A stretch of 64,000 nucleotides of DNA from Dallia pectoralis (GCA_029465975.1 CM055760.1:7574071-7638070), one strand, 5' to 3'; counted from the stretch's first letter, positions 10,413-22,139 are shown. Notes: generated from the sequence alone by a model not told the origin. Program-made: numbers and translations.

Positions 10413-12466
10413 TTTCCCTTTTCGTCCTTCCATGTTAGTTCGTCCTTCCCTGTTCATCCTTCCCTGTTCGTCCTTCCCTGTTCGTCCTTCCCTGTTCGTC
10501 CTTCCCTGTTCGTCCTTCCCTGTTCATCCTTCCCTTTTCGTCCTTCCATGTTAGTTCGTCCTTCCCTGTTCATCCTTCCCTGTTCGTCCTTCCCTGTTCG
10601 TCCTTCCCTGTTCGTCCTTCCCTGTTCGTCCTTCCCTGTTCATCCTTCCCTTTTCGTCCTTCCATGTTAGTTCGTCCTTCCCTGTTCGTCCTTCCCTGTT
10701 CGTCCTTCCCTGTTCGTCCTTCCCTGTTCATCCTTCCCTGTTCATCCTTCCCTGTTCGTCCTTCCCTGTTCGTCCTTCCCTGTTCATCCTTCCCTTTTCG
10801 TCCTTCCATGTTAGTTCGTCCTTCCCTGTTCATCCTTCCCTGTTCGTCCTTCCCTGTTCGTCCTTCCCTGTTCGTCCTTCCCTGTTCATCCTTCCCTGTT
10901 CGTCCTTCCCTGTTCGTCCTTCCCTGTTCGTCCTTCCCTGTTCGTCCTTCCCTGTTCGTCCTTCCCTGTTCGTCCTTCCCTGTTCGTCCTTCCCTGTTCG
11001 TCCTTCCCTGTTCGTCCTTTCCTGTTCGTCCTTCCCTGTTCGTCCTTCCCTGTTCGTCCTTCCCTGTTCGTCCTTCCCTGTTCGTCCTTCCCTGTTCGTC
11101 CTTCCCTGTTCGTCCTTCCCTGTTCGTCCTTCCCTGTTCGTCCTTCCCTGTTCGTCCTTCCCTGTTCGTCCTTCCCTGTTCATCCTTCCCTGTTCGTCCT
11201 TCCCTGTTCATCCTTCCCTGTTCGTCCTTCCCTGTTCGTCCTTCCCTGTTCGTCCTTCCCTGTTCGTCCTTCCTGTTCGTCCTTCCCTGTTCGTCCTTCC
11301 CTGTTCGTCCTTCCCTGTTCGTCCTTCCTGTTCGTCCTTCCCTGTTCATCCTTCCCTGTTCATCCTTCCCAGTTCATCCTTCCCTGTTCGTCCTTCCCTG
11401 TTCGTCCTTCCCTGTTCGTCCTTCCCTGTTCATCCTTCCCTTTTCGTCCTTCCATGTTAGTTCGTCCTTCCCTGTTCATCCTTCCCTGTTCGTCCTTCCC
11501 TGTTCGTCCTTCCCTGTTCGTCCTTCCCTGTTCGTCCTTCCCTGTTCGTCCTTCCCTGTTCGTCCTTCCCTGTTCGTCCTTCCCTGTTCGTCCTTCCCTG
11601 TTCATCCTTCCCTGTTCGTCCTTCCCTGTTCATCCTTCCCTGTTCGTCCTTCCCTGTTCGTCCTTCCCTGTTCGTCCTTCCCTGTTCGTCCTTCCCTGTT
11701 CGTCCTTCCCTGTTCGTCCTTCCCTGTTCGTCCTTCCCTGTTCGTCCTTCCCTGTTCGTCCTTCCCTGTTCATCCTTCCCTGTTCATCCTTCCCAGTTCG
11801 TCCTTCCCTGTTCGTCCTTCCCTGTTCGTCCTTCCCTGTTCGTCCTTCCCTGTTCATCCTTCCCTTTTCGTCCTTCCATGTTAGTTCGTCCTTCCCTGTT
11901 CGTCCTTCCCTGTTCGTCCTTCCCTGTTCGTCCTTCCCTGTTCGTCCTTCCCTGTTCGTCCTTCCCTGTTCGTCCTTCCCTGTTCGTCCTTCCCTGTTCG
12001 TCCTTCCCTGTTCGTCCTTCCCTGTTCGTCCTTCCCTGTTCATCCTTCCCTGTTCGTCCTTCCCTGTTCATCCTTCCCTGTTCGTCCTTCCCTGTTCGTC
12101 CTTCCCTGTTCGTCCTTCCCTGTTCGTCCTTCCCTGTTCGTCCTTCCCTGTTCGTCCTTCCCTGTTCGTCCTTCCCTGTTCATCCTTCCCTGTTCATCCT
12201 TCCCTGTTCGTCCTTCCCTGTTCGTCCTTCCCTGTTCGTCCTTCCCTGTTCGTCCTTCCCTGTTCATCCTTCCCTTTTCGTCCTTCCATGTTAGTTCGTC
12301 CTTCCCTGTTCATCCTTCCCTGTTCGTCCTTCCCTGTTCGTCCTTCCCTGTTCGTCCTTCCCTGTTCGTCCTTCCCTGTTCGTCCTTCCCTGTTCGTCCT
12401 TCCCTGTTCGTCCTTCCCTGTTCGTCCTTCCCTGTTCGTCCTTCCCTGTTCGTCCTTCCCTGTTCA
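10413..12466. repeat. 14-bp minisatellite with 18-bp marker variant, ~2.05 kb
   Basis: The basic unit is CGTCCTTCCCTGTT, about 145 copies, with CATCC and CAGTT variants. An 18-bp variant, CGTCCTTCCATGTTAGTT, occurs seven times (near 10421, 10540, 10657, 10797, 11445, 11868 and 12281), each preceded by CATCCTTCCCTTTT, so it marks higher-order duplications. Because 14 is not a multiple of 3, the translation repeats every 14 residues in every frame, and stop-free frames of up to 406 codons appear on both strands. These are not genes. The purine/pyrimidine asymmetry is strong (CT-rich + strand). Confidence 0.98.
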
Positions 12467-14175
12467 TATTTCAGGCTACCACAGACGCTAGAATGCTTGA
12501 GAAAAGTGAACGGGAGAAACGGAGAGGTGGGACCTGCCTTCGAGCGTCGCGACCGGAACAGATGTGTTTTTTCGTTGTCGCGCGCCTGAGCAGGTCGGAT
12601 TGAACGACAAAACAGAACAACGCGGACACGTGCGTCTATCTCGTGACACACGAGCGGCGTGCGCGTTTACTGCGTGTTCGGCAAAACCCTCCGCTAACGA
12701 GGGCGGCGTTAGTCATTCGATTCGATTCCATGTGGCTCTATTCAGGTGAGTGACTCGAAGAACCGTCCCCAGACGTCCAATCACAGACCCCGGAAAACGG
12801 TCATTTGAACGTTACAAAACGAGCACACGCGCTAACAGTGACAAGCACCAGGGGGTCTCATAAACCCACATGCTGTATCGGCTCAGACACGCAGTATCTA
12901 TTTGGGCCAACACAATCATTCATTGGGATTGATAGTGGATTCCGGGGGGGGTGAACGAACGAATAGCAGAGTGGGGGAAAAAGTCGCTTTGAGGGCTCCG
13001 TCGATAACCGCCGGGCGTCGGACCAATTCCTAGTTACAAAACGAGGAGATAAACGGTTGTGCAGGCTTACCAGGCCTCGGTTGCAGACAGCAGGACCGTG
13101 TCTCTCCGTGTGTCCTCCCGGCGTTACCGGCCAGTCGTGTTTATTACAGTCAGTCGGCCCTCCCGTTCCCTCGGCCCCCGCTGACATTGATTGACAGCTC
13201 CTAATGAGACCGTCTCCCCTGCAGCTGGCGAGAGCAGATACATTAAAAAAAACGCCGCTGCGTTTCATTGGCCCGGGCCCCGGTAAAATATGGCCACTAA
13301 ATAGTTGTCGCCGTCAAGATGCGCGGTTTGATACGAGGTTTTAATTTGAGAGACTGCTCCGTAACACCGGCGCAATTGACACCAGGCTTTTGTTTGGGAA
13401 CGATAATGATTGTGTACATTCCTGTGGTATTGATGGCCTGTCCCCTCTGGGGCTTTGTTCGGCTTTTATATATGTCTTTCTGCTTGTCAGGAATACGGCC
13501 GCTGCCTAAACAGGGGATATTATCGCCCGCCCTCCTCCTCCTCCGCCTCCTTTCTTCTCCTCCGGCTCTGCCCGACCCCTCCCCTCCCACTCCTCTGTGC
13601 TCATCCCCTTATCAGGAGGTGTCTCTGTGTAGCAACCTCGAGCTCTCGCCTGGCGACGAGATAAGACATTTCTTACAAGCAATGGCCATGGTTACACAAC
13701 AATGGCCCGTGTTGTCGGGCCGAAATTACAACTGTAGCTTCTTCCTGTGCCAGGATGATATCTGACCTCCCCTGGTTTGAATTACAACCATGAAATAGGC
13801 CCTAAGCGCTCATTCGATAATGATGTATTTGTAACAGGACGGGGCTGTCCAGGGGACCCCCAACCCCCCAAGACCCCCACACACACACACACACCCTGAC
13901 AGTGCCCCCGCCAAAACGCCTCAGTTGCCACGATCACCGCGGCGACAGCGGGCGGTAGCAGACACGGAAACCGGACAGCTGTGTGCGTCGGCGACATGGA
14001 CGCTGTGGTCGGTGTGTGTGTGCCATGTCCTCCGCTTTGTGTGCCACATATTAAAAGCTTTATGGAAGCGATTAAACGTGCTCTTAATGGTGAGGAGTTG
14101 GCAGGAAGGACGTACAATTGAGCTGTTATGATGGGCCACACCACAAGATGAAGTAAAGCCAATTACCTCTGCCGT
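12467..14175. other. CpG-rich intron-like DNA
   Basis: The part from 12530 to 12850 is dense in CpG and may be an unmethylated or recently derived patch. The part from 12900 to 13800 mixes GC and TAAT-type words and holds a PBX-MEIS-like site (listed separately). No coding exon is supported. Confidence 0.45.
13188..13197 (+). promoter_or_regulatory. PBX-MEIS/PREP composite motif
   Basis: TGATTGACAG is a perfect match to the known PBX-MEIS decamer (TGATTGACAG/G). It sits in a block with the homeodomain-like word CTAATGAG a few bases downstream. By chance about 0.1 such decamers are expected in 64 kb on two strands; one further copy lies inside the hAT element. Function is inferred only. Confidence 0.35.
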
Positions 14176-14434
14176 CCTATCTCTCCCTCCCTCTCTCTCT
14201 CCCTCTCTCTCTCTCTCTCTCCCTCTCTCTCTCCCTCTCTCTCTCCCTCTCTCTCCCTCTCTCTCTCTCTCTCTCCCTCTCTCTCCCTCCCTCTCTCTCT
14301 CTCCCTCTTTCTCTCCCTCTCTCTCTCCCTCTCTCTCCCTCTCTCTCTCCCTCTTTGTCTCTCCCTCTCATTCTCCCTCCCTCTCCCTCCCTCTCTCTCC
14401 CTCTCTCCCTCTCCCTCTCTCCCTCTCTCTCTCT
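14176..14434. repeat. (CT)/(CCCTCT)n polypyrimidine tract
   Basis: About 260 bp of almost pure pyrimidine on the + strand, built of CTCTCTCC-type units with a few TTT or TGT interruptions. Such mirror-like polypurine/polypyrimidine DNA can form a triplex. Arg/Glu-rich minus-strand frames across it are artefacts. Confidence 0.95.
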
Positions 14435-15220
14435 TGTCCGTCAGGTTTGGATTCACCACGTGACTTAATTAGCCCCCGTTTCACTTTACCGCTGACCTCA
14501 TTATCTCCGCAGCTGGAGGTGTGGCTGTAGTCGAGCAGCCCGCCCGGTCAACTGGTTGTTTGAGAGGGACTGGGGAGGGATTCGCATTCTTCTCTAGGAG
14601 CTTTTTCACCGCGTTATGCATTGAAGCTGAGTCATCCTGATAATAATTGCTCTGCTAAGAGCTCCCGGCGGACGGATTCCTGCGTTTCTTTCTCTCTAAA
14701 ATCAAATCACATTGTGGGTGGATGCTAAGTTATAGTATTGAAGGTTCGCTGTTACTGGACGGCAGCTGGTCGTAGTGCATAAAGTGACCGGCTTGCAGGG
14801 AAAGACTTTGAAAAATTGCGCTGAAAATGTGTTATAAACAGTGTATATAGCTTGCTGGGTTTTTCATGGCTTGTTTGGCCTTGGTTGTGGTCGCTGAAAA
14901 TTCTTCCCAATGGCATCTGTAATATTTCCATCTGTCCGCGGTCCACTGATCATTAAAGCTCAGTATTACTTATTGTCACCATTTAAGGGGATGAACTTTG
15001 ATAAATATTATAATTTCCTCAGTTGAGGGGTTTGGAAGGTCATTCTTCAGAGGACTGACACAATATATGAAGGCAGCTCCCCACCAGCCAGGATGTGGAA
15101 CGTGATAACGTGCCTCTGTGTCGATACAGAATCTAAACCCTTATATGAAGCCTCCTCATACGGACACAGACTGAGGATGAATTAATCATAGTTGAAGCAG
15201 ACTTCACACTCCTGTCTCAC
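14435..15220. other. Intron-like non-coding DNA
   Basis: I see nothing that can be named here: balanced composition, no coding bias, no repeat. Confidence 0.5.
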
Positions 15221-15980
15221 ATTGTGACTACCTCTGTATTACTCATATTACTGCAGTTATTGTGTCTACCTCTGTATTACTCATATTACTGCAGTTATTG
15301 TGTCTACCTCTGTATTACTCATATTACTGCAGTTATTGTGTCTGCCTCTGTATTACTCATATTACTGCAGTTATTGTGTCTGCCTCTGTATTACTCATAT
15401 TACTGCAGTTATTGTGTCTACCTCTGTATTACTCATATTACTGCAGTTATTGTGTCTACCTCTGTATTACTCATATTACTGCAGTTATTGTGTCTACCTC
15501 TGTATTACTCATATTACTGCAGTTATTGTGACTACCTCTGTATTACTCATATTACTGCAGTTATTGTGTCTACCTCTGTATTACTCATATTACTGCAGTT
15601 ATTGTGTCTACCTCTGTATTACTCATATTACTGCAGTTATTGTGTCTACCTCTGTATTACTCATATTACTGCAGTTATTGTGTCTGCCTCTGTATTACTC
15701 ATATTACTGCAGTTATTGTGTCTACCTCTGTATTACTCATATTACTGCAGTTATTGTGTCTACCTCTGTATTACTCATATAACTGCAGTTATTGTGTCTA
15801 CCTCTGTATTACTCATATTACTGCAGTTATTGTGTCTACCTCTGTATTACTCATATTACTGCAGTTATTGTGTCTACCTCTGTATTACTCATATTACTGC
15901 AGTTATTGTGTCTACCTCTGTATTACTCATATTACTGCAGTTATTGTGTCTACCTCTGTATTACTCATATTACTGCAGTT
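15221..15980. repeat. 38-bp minisatellite, 20 copies
   Basis: The unit runs TCTACCTCTGTATTACTCAT then ATTACTGCAGTTATTGTG and repeats with exact 38-bp spacing. Variants are few: TCTGCC for TCTACC, two ACTACC and one ATAACTGCAG. Near-identity points to recent expansion or homogenisation. Each unit carries a CTGCAG. The open frames with a 38-residue period are repeat by-products. Confidence 0.98.
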
Positions 15981-16885
15981 CTCTCTCTACTCTCCTGTCT
16001 CAGTTGTTCCCTCTCTTTTTACACTTCTCTTTCTACTATCCTGTCTCAGTTTTTCTCCTTTTGCTTGCCTCTTCAACTCTCTCCTTTTCACTCTCTTGCT
16101 GTCTACACTCTTCCTCTCTATCTTTCTTTCTCACTTTCGGTCACACAAGTATTCTCTTCTTCATAGCCATCATCACTTGTTTCACCCTTCCTACATCCAC
16201 AACCCTCTCTCTCTCTCCTTCCTTCCTCACCTGTCACCCTGACTCTCTCCCTCTCTCTCTCTCTCCTTCCTCACCTGTCACCCTCACTCTCTCCCTCTCT
16301 CTCTCTCCCTTCCTCACCTGTCACCCTGACTCTCTCCCTCTTTCTCTCTCTCCTTCCTCACCTGTCACCCTCACTCTCTCCCTCTCTCCTTCCTCACCTG
16401 TCACCCTCACTCTCTCTCTCTCCCTCTCTCTCTCCTTCCTTCCTCACCTGTCTCCCTCACTCTCTCTCTCTCTCTCTCTCCTTCCTCACCTGTCACCCTC
16501 ACTCTCTCCCTCTCTCTCTCTCCTTCCTCACCTGTCACCCTCACTCTCTCCCTCTTTCTCTCTCTCCTTCCTCACCTGTTACCCTCACTCTCACCCTCTC
16601 TCTCTCTCTCCTTCCTCACCTGTCACCCTCACTCTCTCCCTCTCTCTCTCCTTCCTTCCTCACCTGTCACCCTCACTCTCTCCCTCTCTCTCTCCTTCCT
16701 CACCTGTCACCCTCACTCTCTCCCTCTCTCTCTCCTTCCTTCCTCACCTGTCACCCTCACTGTCTCCCTCTCTCTCTCCTTCCTCACCTGTCACCCTCAC
16801 TGTCTATCTCTCTCTCTCTCTCTCTCTCCTTCCTCACCTGTCACCCTCACTCTCTCTCTCTCTCTTTCTCCCTCCTGCCTATCCG
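15981..16885. repeat. CT-rich minisatellite with CCTCACCTGTCACCCTCAC core
   Basis: After about 210 bp of diverged CT-rich sequence, a core reading CTTCCTCACCTGTCACCCTC recurs about 17 times from 16200 on, separated by (CT)n of varying length. It continues the open frame of the 38-bp array, giving an artefactual 561-codon frame. Confidence 0.93.
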
Positions 16886-17559
16886 TCAGAAACAATTGAT
16901 CAGCCCTGAGCTCTTAGGCATCGCCGTTTGCCAGTGACAGAATCTCAGCAGCCAGTGTGAATCTGGTGTCCTTGCAGATTTAGTGGTCACTTCCCTCAAC
17001 TTTGGCCATTAACCTGAGTGCAGCAGGCAGTTTGCCTCCCCGTCCGAGCGCCGTCGGCACATTTATTACCCGGGGATACTCTAATGGATCCCAGTTAAGG
17101 TGTGTTAACAATTTTTCTATCGATTAATTGAAGGAGGATCATAGCTGGACTAACTTAGCCCGGGAGGATTTAGTGGCTTTTAAGGTAGTAGCGATGAATA
17201 TAATGCTTTAGAAAGAGCTTCTGTACATTATATATATGACACCTGCTACATTAAGCTACATTAAGGTTTAATACGTCTTCATTACTGGCACTTTGCCCAA
17301 CCCTTTCAAGGTTGAAATAGAGATCCACATTTCATTATACCGCCCGCCGTCGCTCTGCGGAGAGATATCAAATAATAATGGAATTGTTGAAACAGTTCTG
17401 CCCAAGTTGTTAATGTTAATTGAAGTATTAAATATTAAAGATTTCCATAACGGGAGTCTGAAGCGCTGCCACAGCGGTCCTCGTCGGGGCGATTCGGGGA
17501 GACGCAGCGGCATCAGGGTTAAACTCTCCCCTCTCTCCCCCTCTCTCCCCCGTTATTAG
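16886..17559. other. Intron-like DNA leading to exon candidate 2
   Basis: No repeat of note. The last 40 bp form a long polypyrimidine tract (CTCTCCCC-type words, 17522-17551) followed by TTATTAG, a strong vertebrate-style 3' splice site. Confidence 0.5.
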
Positions 17560-17643
17560 GCAAAGGAGAGGATGAGTACGACCCCCTGAGCTTTGACCCC
17601 GCCGCCGCTGGCAAGGTAGAGCGGGAGTGGCTGGATGTGGTAG
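17560..17643 (+). CDS. Candidate 84-nt exon of an unidentified + strand gene
   Basis: The acceptor is very strong (about 30 nt of CT/CCC tract, then TTATTAG) and the donor is TAG|GTAAAGT. Two of three frames hit stops; the open one reads KGEDEYDPLSFDP then AAAGKVEREWLDVV, an acidic, non-repetitive peptide unlike random translation here. The incoming phase takes two bases (GC), completing the G left by candidate 1; one base G is passed on, and with AT from candidate 3 it makes GAT (Asp). An alternative donor four bases upstream (GTG|GTAGGT) would shift the phase. Gene identity is unknown; I recall no family with this peptide. It sits between CT-rich arrays and the Tc1-like VNTR. Confidence 0.5.
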
Positions 17644-18969
17644 GTAAAGTAACTCAGAGCGTGTGTGTCTCTAATTCATGTAGAAGCCCAATTCAACCAG
17701 TCATTTAGGAGTTCCTAAAAACGGTCTGTGTCTCTGCTACGGCGGCCATTTTGAATGGCCACTGTTATTGTCCAGTAACTGCGATTTATGTTAACACTGA
17801 TACACAACGCCATCTTTTCCGTCAACCTACCGATAATGTGTCACCGAGGCAATAAAGACCGGCACATTATTTGCTCGTTTCAACCCAAAAGCACGCAAGC
17901 AGAATTTTTCAACACCGACTTGACATTTTGATTTGCTTTTCTGACCCCGAGCCTTTCGCGTCTTTCACAAGCAATTTACCGAAATCTGCTGAACCTCAAA
18001 CAAACAAGCGATCTTACACGGACGTGGGCTGAAAAACTATGAGCATAGCAAAACAGAAGAGCCGAACCCCAAACATTAAAAAATAGCACACCCGACCCAC
18101 GCTGAACGAGAAAAGAGTCCTGCCGGCCGCACACGATGCCGTGAAAATAAACGTCGCACAGCGAGCTCACGTCAGGCAGCCGAGCGCGGGGGCGTGGAAC
18201 GGTCCTCGTGTGTGGAGAGTAAACAGACCGATCCACAGGTGGCCCGAGGCCGGCCCAGTTGCCCAGATATTCAACCCCAGAGCGCCGTGGCTTTTTTTCC
18301 CCCTTCAAAGCATCCACAGACATGCTCATGTTTGGTTTACAAATCTTCTGATGAGAGCGCCCCCTCGGATTCGATTGGACAAGGATCGGGCTGGCTGTGT
18401 AAATTCACGCCTTGCTGTTGGGCTCCGGGCTGGACCAGGCTGGACCGGGTTGAGGAGACGAACAAACACGACGAAAATGTAAAGATGTAACAAGGCCTGT
18501 GCCGACTGTGATAGGTTGGTTAGTGACGGAACGGCGTTTCATCCATTTATCGTCCGACGCCACATTAGCAATCTGCAACGCTTTGGAACGGCTGCCAATA
18601 GAGTCTGCTCGGGGCAGATGGGCCGCCCTGTAACACGGCTCCGTTGCCACATAAATTCCCCGTTGCCACCGAAAGAGAATATAGAAACGGCACCAACTGT
18701 GGTTTATGGCCGGGCCTGGGTGATGCCAAAAGCAACAGTTTATACTTTCTGCTCCAGTCGGCGGAGTGAGTGATGGACATAGATCGTATACATCGCTCGT
18801 CTGCATCAGTGAACAGAGAAACTGTACCCTGTATTGGAGACGCGCACGATCCTCCGCGATTGTGGCGCCGAATTAACGGGACACTTTAATTGGATCCTTG
18901 TTAAAAAAAACACGCTTTTTGTATTACTGGGGACCTAGTTAGTATGCAGAATAGTTAATTGAGCTCGTC
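17644..18969. other. CpG-rich intron-like DNA
   Basis: No further exon is supported. The part from 18090 to 18480 is CpG-dense with several overlapping open frames on both strands, which is expected of GC-rich DNA and not by itself evidence of coding. Confidence 0.45.
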
Positions 18970-19206
18970 TACGTACGCTGACGAGCGAAACATTATTACC
19001 TTTGAGAGGTGAAACGAATAACGTCTATCACCTTGTATTAACAGCACATGTCAAGGTCTGGGTAGATTAGATGATGAGTGAACAATCCGTTCTTGTGTGC
19101 AGGACATATGGGCAGGAGTAAAGACCTGAACAAATGTGACTAGGAATCGAACTGTCAGACTGGGTCAGAACATCTAGAAAACACCAAAGCCTGTGGGTTA
19201 GGCAGT

Positions 19207-19242
<36 letters not shown>

Positions 19243-19472
19243 TACCAGCAGTGGTGTGTGTGTGTGTGTCTACCAGCAGTGGTGTGTGTGTGTGTGTGTG
19301 TGTCTACCAGCAGTGGTGTGTGTGTGTGTGTCTACCAGCAGTGGTGTGTGTGTGTGTGTGTGTGTGTGTGTCTACCAGCAGTGGTGTGTGTGTGTGTCTA
19401 CCAGCAGTGGTGTGTGTGTGTGTGTCTACCAGCAGTGGTGTGTGTGTGTGTGTGTGTGTGTCTACCAGCAGT

Positions 19473-19504
<32 letters not shown>

Positions 19505-19670
19505 TACCAGCAGTGGTGTGTGTCTACCAGCAGTGGTGTGTGTGTGTGTGTCTACCAGCAGTGGTGTGTGTGTGTGTGTCTACCAGCAGTGGTGTGTGTG
19601 TCTACCAGCAGTGGTGTTTGTGTGTGTGTGTCTACCAGCAGTGGTGTGTGTGTGTGTGTCTACCAGCAGT

Positions 19671-19704
<34 letters not shown>

Positions 19705-21654
19705 TACCAGCAGTGGTGTGTGTGTGTGTGTGTCTACCAGCAGTGGTGTGTGTGTGTGTGTGTCTACCAGCAGTGGTGTGTGTGTGTGTGTGTCTACCAG
19801 CAGTGGTGTGTGTGTGTGTCTACCAGCAGTGTTGTGTGTGTGTGTGTCTACCAGCAGTGGTGTGTGTGTGTGTGTGTCTACCAGCAGTGTTGTGTGTGTG
19901 TGTCTACCAGCAGTGGTGTGTGTGTGTGTGTGTCTACCGGCGGGGGTGTGTGTGTGTGTGTGTGTGTCTACCAGCAGTGGTGTGTGTGTGTGTGTGTGTC
20001 TACCAGCAGTGGTGTGTGTGTGTGTGTGTGTCTACCAGCAGTTGGGTGTGTGTGTGTGTGTGTGTGTCTACCAGCAGTGGTGTGTGTGTGTGTGTCTACC
20101 AGCAGTGGTGTGTGTGTGTCTACCAGCAGTGGTGTGTGTGTGTGTCTACCAGCAGTGGTGTGTGTGTGTGTGTGTGTGTCTACCAGCAGTGGTGTGTGTG
20201 TGTGTGTGTGTCTACCAGCAGTGGTGTGTGTGTGTGTGTGTGTGTCTACCAGCAGTGGTGTGTGTGTGTGTCTACCAGCAGTGGTGTGTGTGTGTGTGTG
20301 TGTGTCTACCAGCAGTGGTGTGTGTGTGTGTCTACCAGCAGTGGTGTGTGTGTGTGTGTCTACCAGCAGTGGTGTGTGTGTGTGTCTACCAGCAGTGGTG
20401 TGTGTGTGTGTCTACCAGCAGTGGTGTGTGTGTGTGTGTCTCTACCAGCAGTGGTGTGTGTGTGTGTGTGTGTCTACCAGCAGTGGTGTGTGTGTGTGTC
20501 TACCAGCAGTGGTGTGTGTGTGTGTGTCTACCAGCAGTGGTGTGTGTGTGTGTCTACCAGCAGTGGTGTGTGTGTGTGTGTGTGTCTACCAGCAGTGGTG
20601 TGTGTGTGTGTGTGTCTACCAGCAGTGGTGTGTGTGTGTGTGTGTGTGTCTACCAGCAGTGGTGTGTGTGTGTGTGTGTGTGTGTGTCTACCAGCAGTGG
20701 TGTGTGTGTGTGTCTACCAGCAGTGGTGTGTGTGTGTGTGTGTGTGTCTACCAGCAGTGGTGTGTGTGTGTCTACCAGTAGTGGTGTGTGTGTGTGTGTG
20801 TGTGTCTACCAGCAGTGGTGTGTGTGTGTGTGTGTGTGTCTACCAGCAGTGGTGTGTGTGTGTGTCTACCAGCAGTGGTGTGTGTGTCTACCAGCAGTGG
20901 TGTGTGTGTGTGTGTGTGTCTACCAGCAGTGGTGTGTGTGTGTGTGTGTCTACCAGCAGTGGTGTGTGTGTGTGTGTCTACCAGCAGTGGTGTGTGTGTG
21001 TGTGTGTCTACCAGCAGTGGTGTGTGTGTGTGTCTACCAGCAGTGGTGTGTGTGTGTGTGTGTGTCTACCAGCAGTGGTGTGTGTGTGTGTGTGTCTACC
21101 AGCAGTGGTGTGTGTGTGTGTGTGTGTGTGTGTCTACCAGCAGTGGTGTGTGTGTGTGTCTACCAGCAGTGGTGTGTGTGTGTCTACCAGCAGTGGTGTG
21201 TGTGTGTGTCTACCAGCAGTGGTGTGTGTGTGTGTGTGTGTCTACCAGCGGTGGTGTGTGTGTGTGTCTACCAGCAGTGGTGTGTGTGTGTGTGTGTGTC
21301 TACCAGCAGTGGTGTGTGTGTGTCTACCAGCAGTGGTGTGTGTGTGTGTGTGTCTACCAGCAGTGGTGTGTGTGTGTGTGTGTGTGTCTACCAGCAGTGG
21401 TGTGTGTGTGTGTCTACCAGCAGTGGTGTGTGTGTCTACCAGCAGTGGTGTGTGTGTGTGTGTGTGTCTACCAGCAGTGGTGTGTGTGTGTGTGTGTCTA
21501 CCAGCAGTGGTGTGTGTGTGTGTGTCTACCAGCAGTGGTGTGTGTGTGTGTGTGTCTACCAGCAGTGGTGTGTGTGTGTGTCTACCAGCAGTGGTGTGTG
21601 TGTGTGTGTGTGTCTACCAGCAGTGGTGTGTGTGTGTGTGTGTCTACCAGCAGT

Positions 21655-21686
<32 letters not shown>

Positions 21687-22139
21687 TACCAGCAGTGGTG
21701 TGTGTGTGTGTCTACCAGCAGTGGTGTGTGTGTGTCTACCAGCAGTGGTGTGTGTGTGTGTCTACCAGCAGTGGTGTGTGTGTGTGTGTGTGTCTACCAG
21801 CAGTGGTGTGTGTGTGTGTGTGTGTCTACCAGCAGTGGTGTGTGTGTGTGTGTGTGTGTCTACCAGCAGTGGTGTGTGTGTGTGTCTACCTGCAGTGGTG
21901 TGTGTGTGTCTACCAGCAGTGGTGTGTGTGTGTGTCTACCAGCAGTGGTGTGTGTGTGTGTCTACCAGCAGTGGTCGGGCAAACCACAATCTGGGGGCAA
22001 ATCAATGTGTTGGGGCAACAAAAGCTCTCCCATCTGGTCCAGACCCACATAAAGTCACAAAATGTTCACGTTTTTGCGGCACACAGAGGACCAACGTTAT
22101 ATAAGGCAGGTGTTCATAATGTTTTGGCTCATCGGTGTA
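18970..22139 (+). mobile_element. Tc1/mariner-type element, internally deleted and inflated by a VNTR
   Basis: The left end (TACGTACGCTGACGAGCG then AAACATTATTACC) and right end (GGCTCATCGGTGTA) are diverged inverted repeats of a fish Tc1-like element that I recall beginning TACACCGATCAGCC. At 19108-19143 a start codon opens MGRSKDLNKCD and then stops, matching that family's transposase N terminus. Next come degenerate LGQ-type and K-T-x-x-x-V-G words of the helix-turn-helix region. The sequence that should read A-V-V-S-I-Y-Q has become a tandem array (19202-21975). After it, only the 3' end remains (CAGAGGACCAAC..., GGCAGGTGTTCATAATG). The rest of the transposase, with its catalytic residues, is missing, so the copy is dead. 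Family identity is from memory. Confidence 0.8.
19202..21975. repeat. VNTR of TCTACCAGCAGTGGT plus (GT)n, ~100 units
   Basis: A fixed 15-mer TCTACCAGCAGTGGT alternates with (GT)n of about 3 to 15 repeats for 2.8 kb. The 15-mer is nearly invariant (rare TGTTG, CGGCGGG, CAGTTGG and CTGCAG variants) while the GT length differs from unit to unit. All + strand frames lack stops over long runs; the largest is 1013 codons and is not a gene. The array lies inside the Tc1-like element, and its 15-mer equals that element's internal codons. Confidence 0.98.

Noticed and set aside
10570..12651. Long open frames on both strands encoding 14-residue repeats (EGRTGKDEQGRTNR and SSFPVRPSLFVLPC)
   Set aside because: A 14-bp repeat without stops yields this in every frame. 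No start context, splice sites or unique domain.
14163..14459. Arg/Glu-rich minus-strand frame resembling a nuclear RE-repeat protein
   Set aside because: Pure polypyrimidine microsatellite on the + strand.
15224..16909. 561-codon hydrophobic/serine-rich open frame resembling a membrane protein
   Set aside because: It consists of the 38-bp array followed by CT-rich repeats; the apparent hydrophobic segments repeat with the satellite period.
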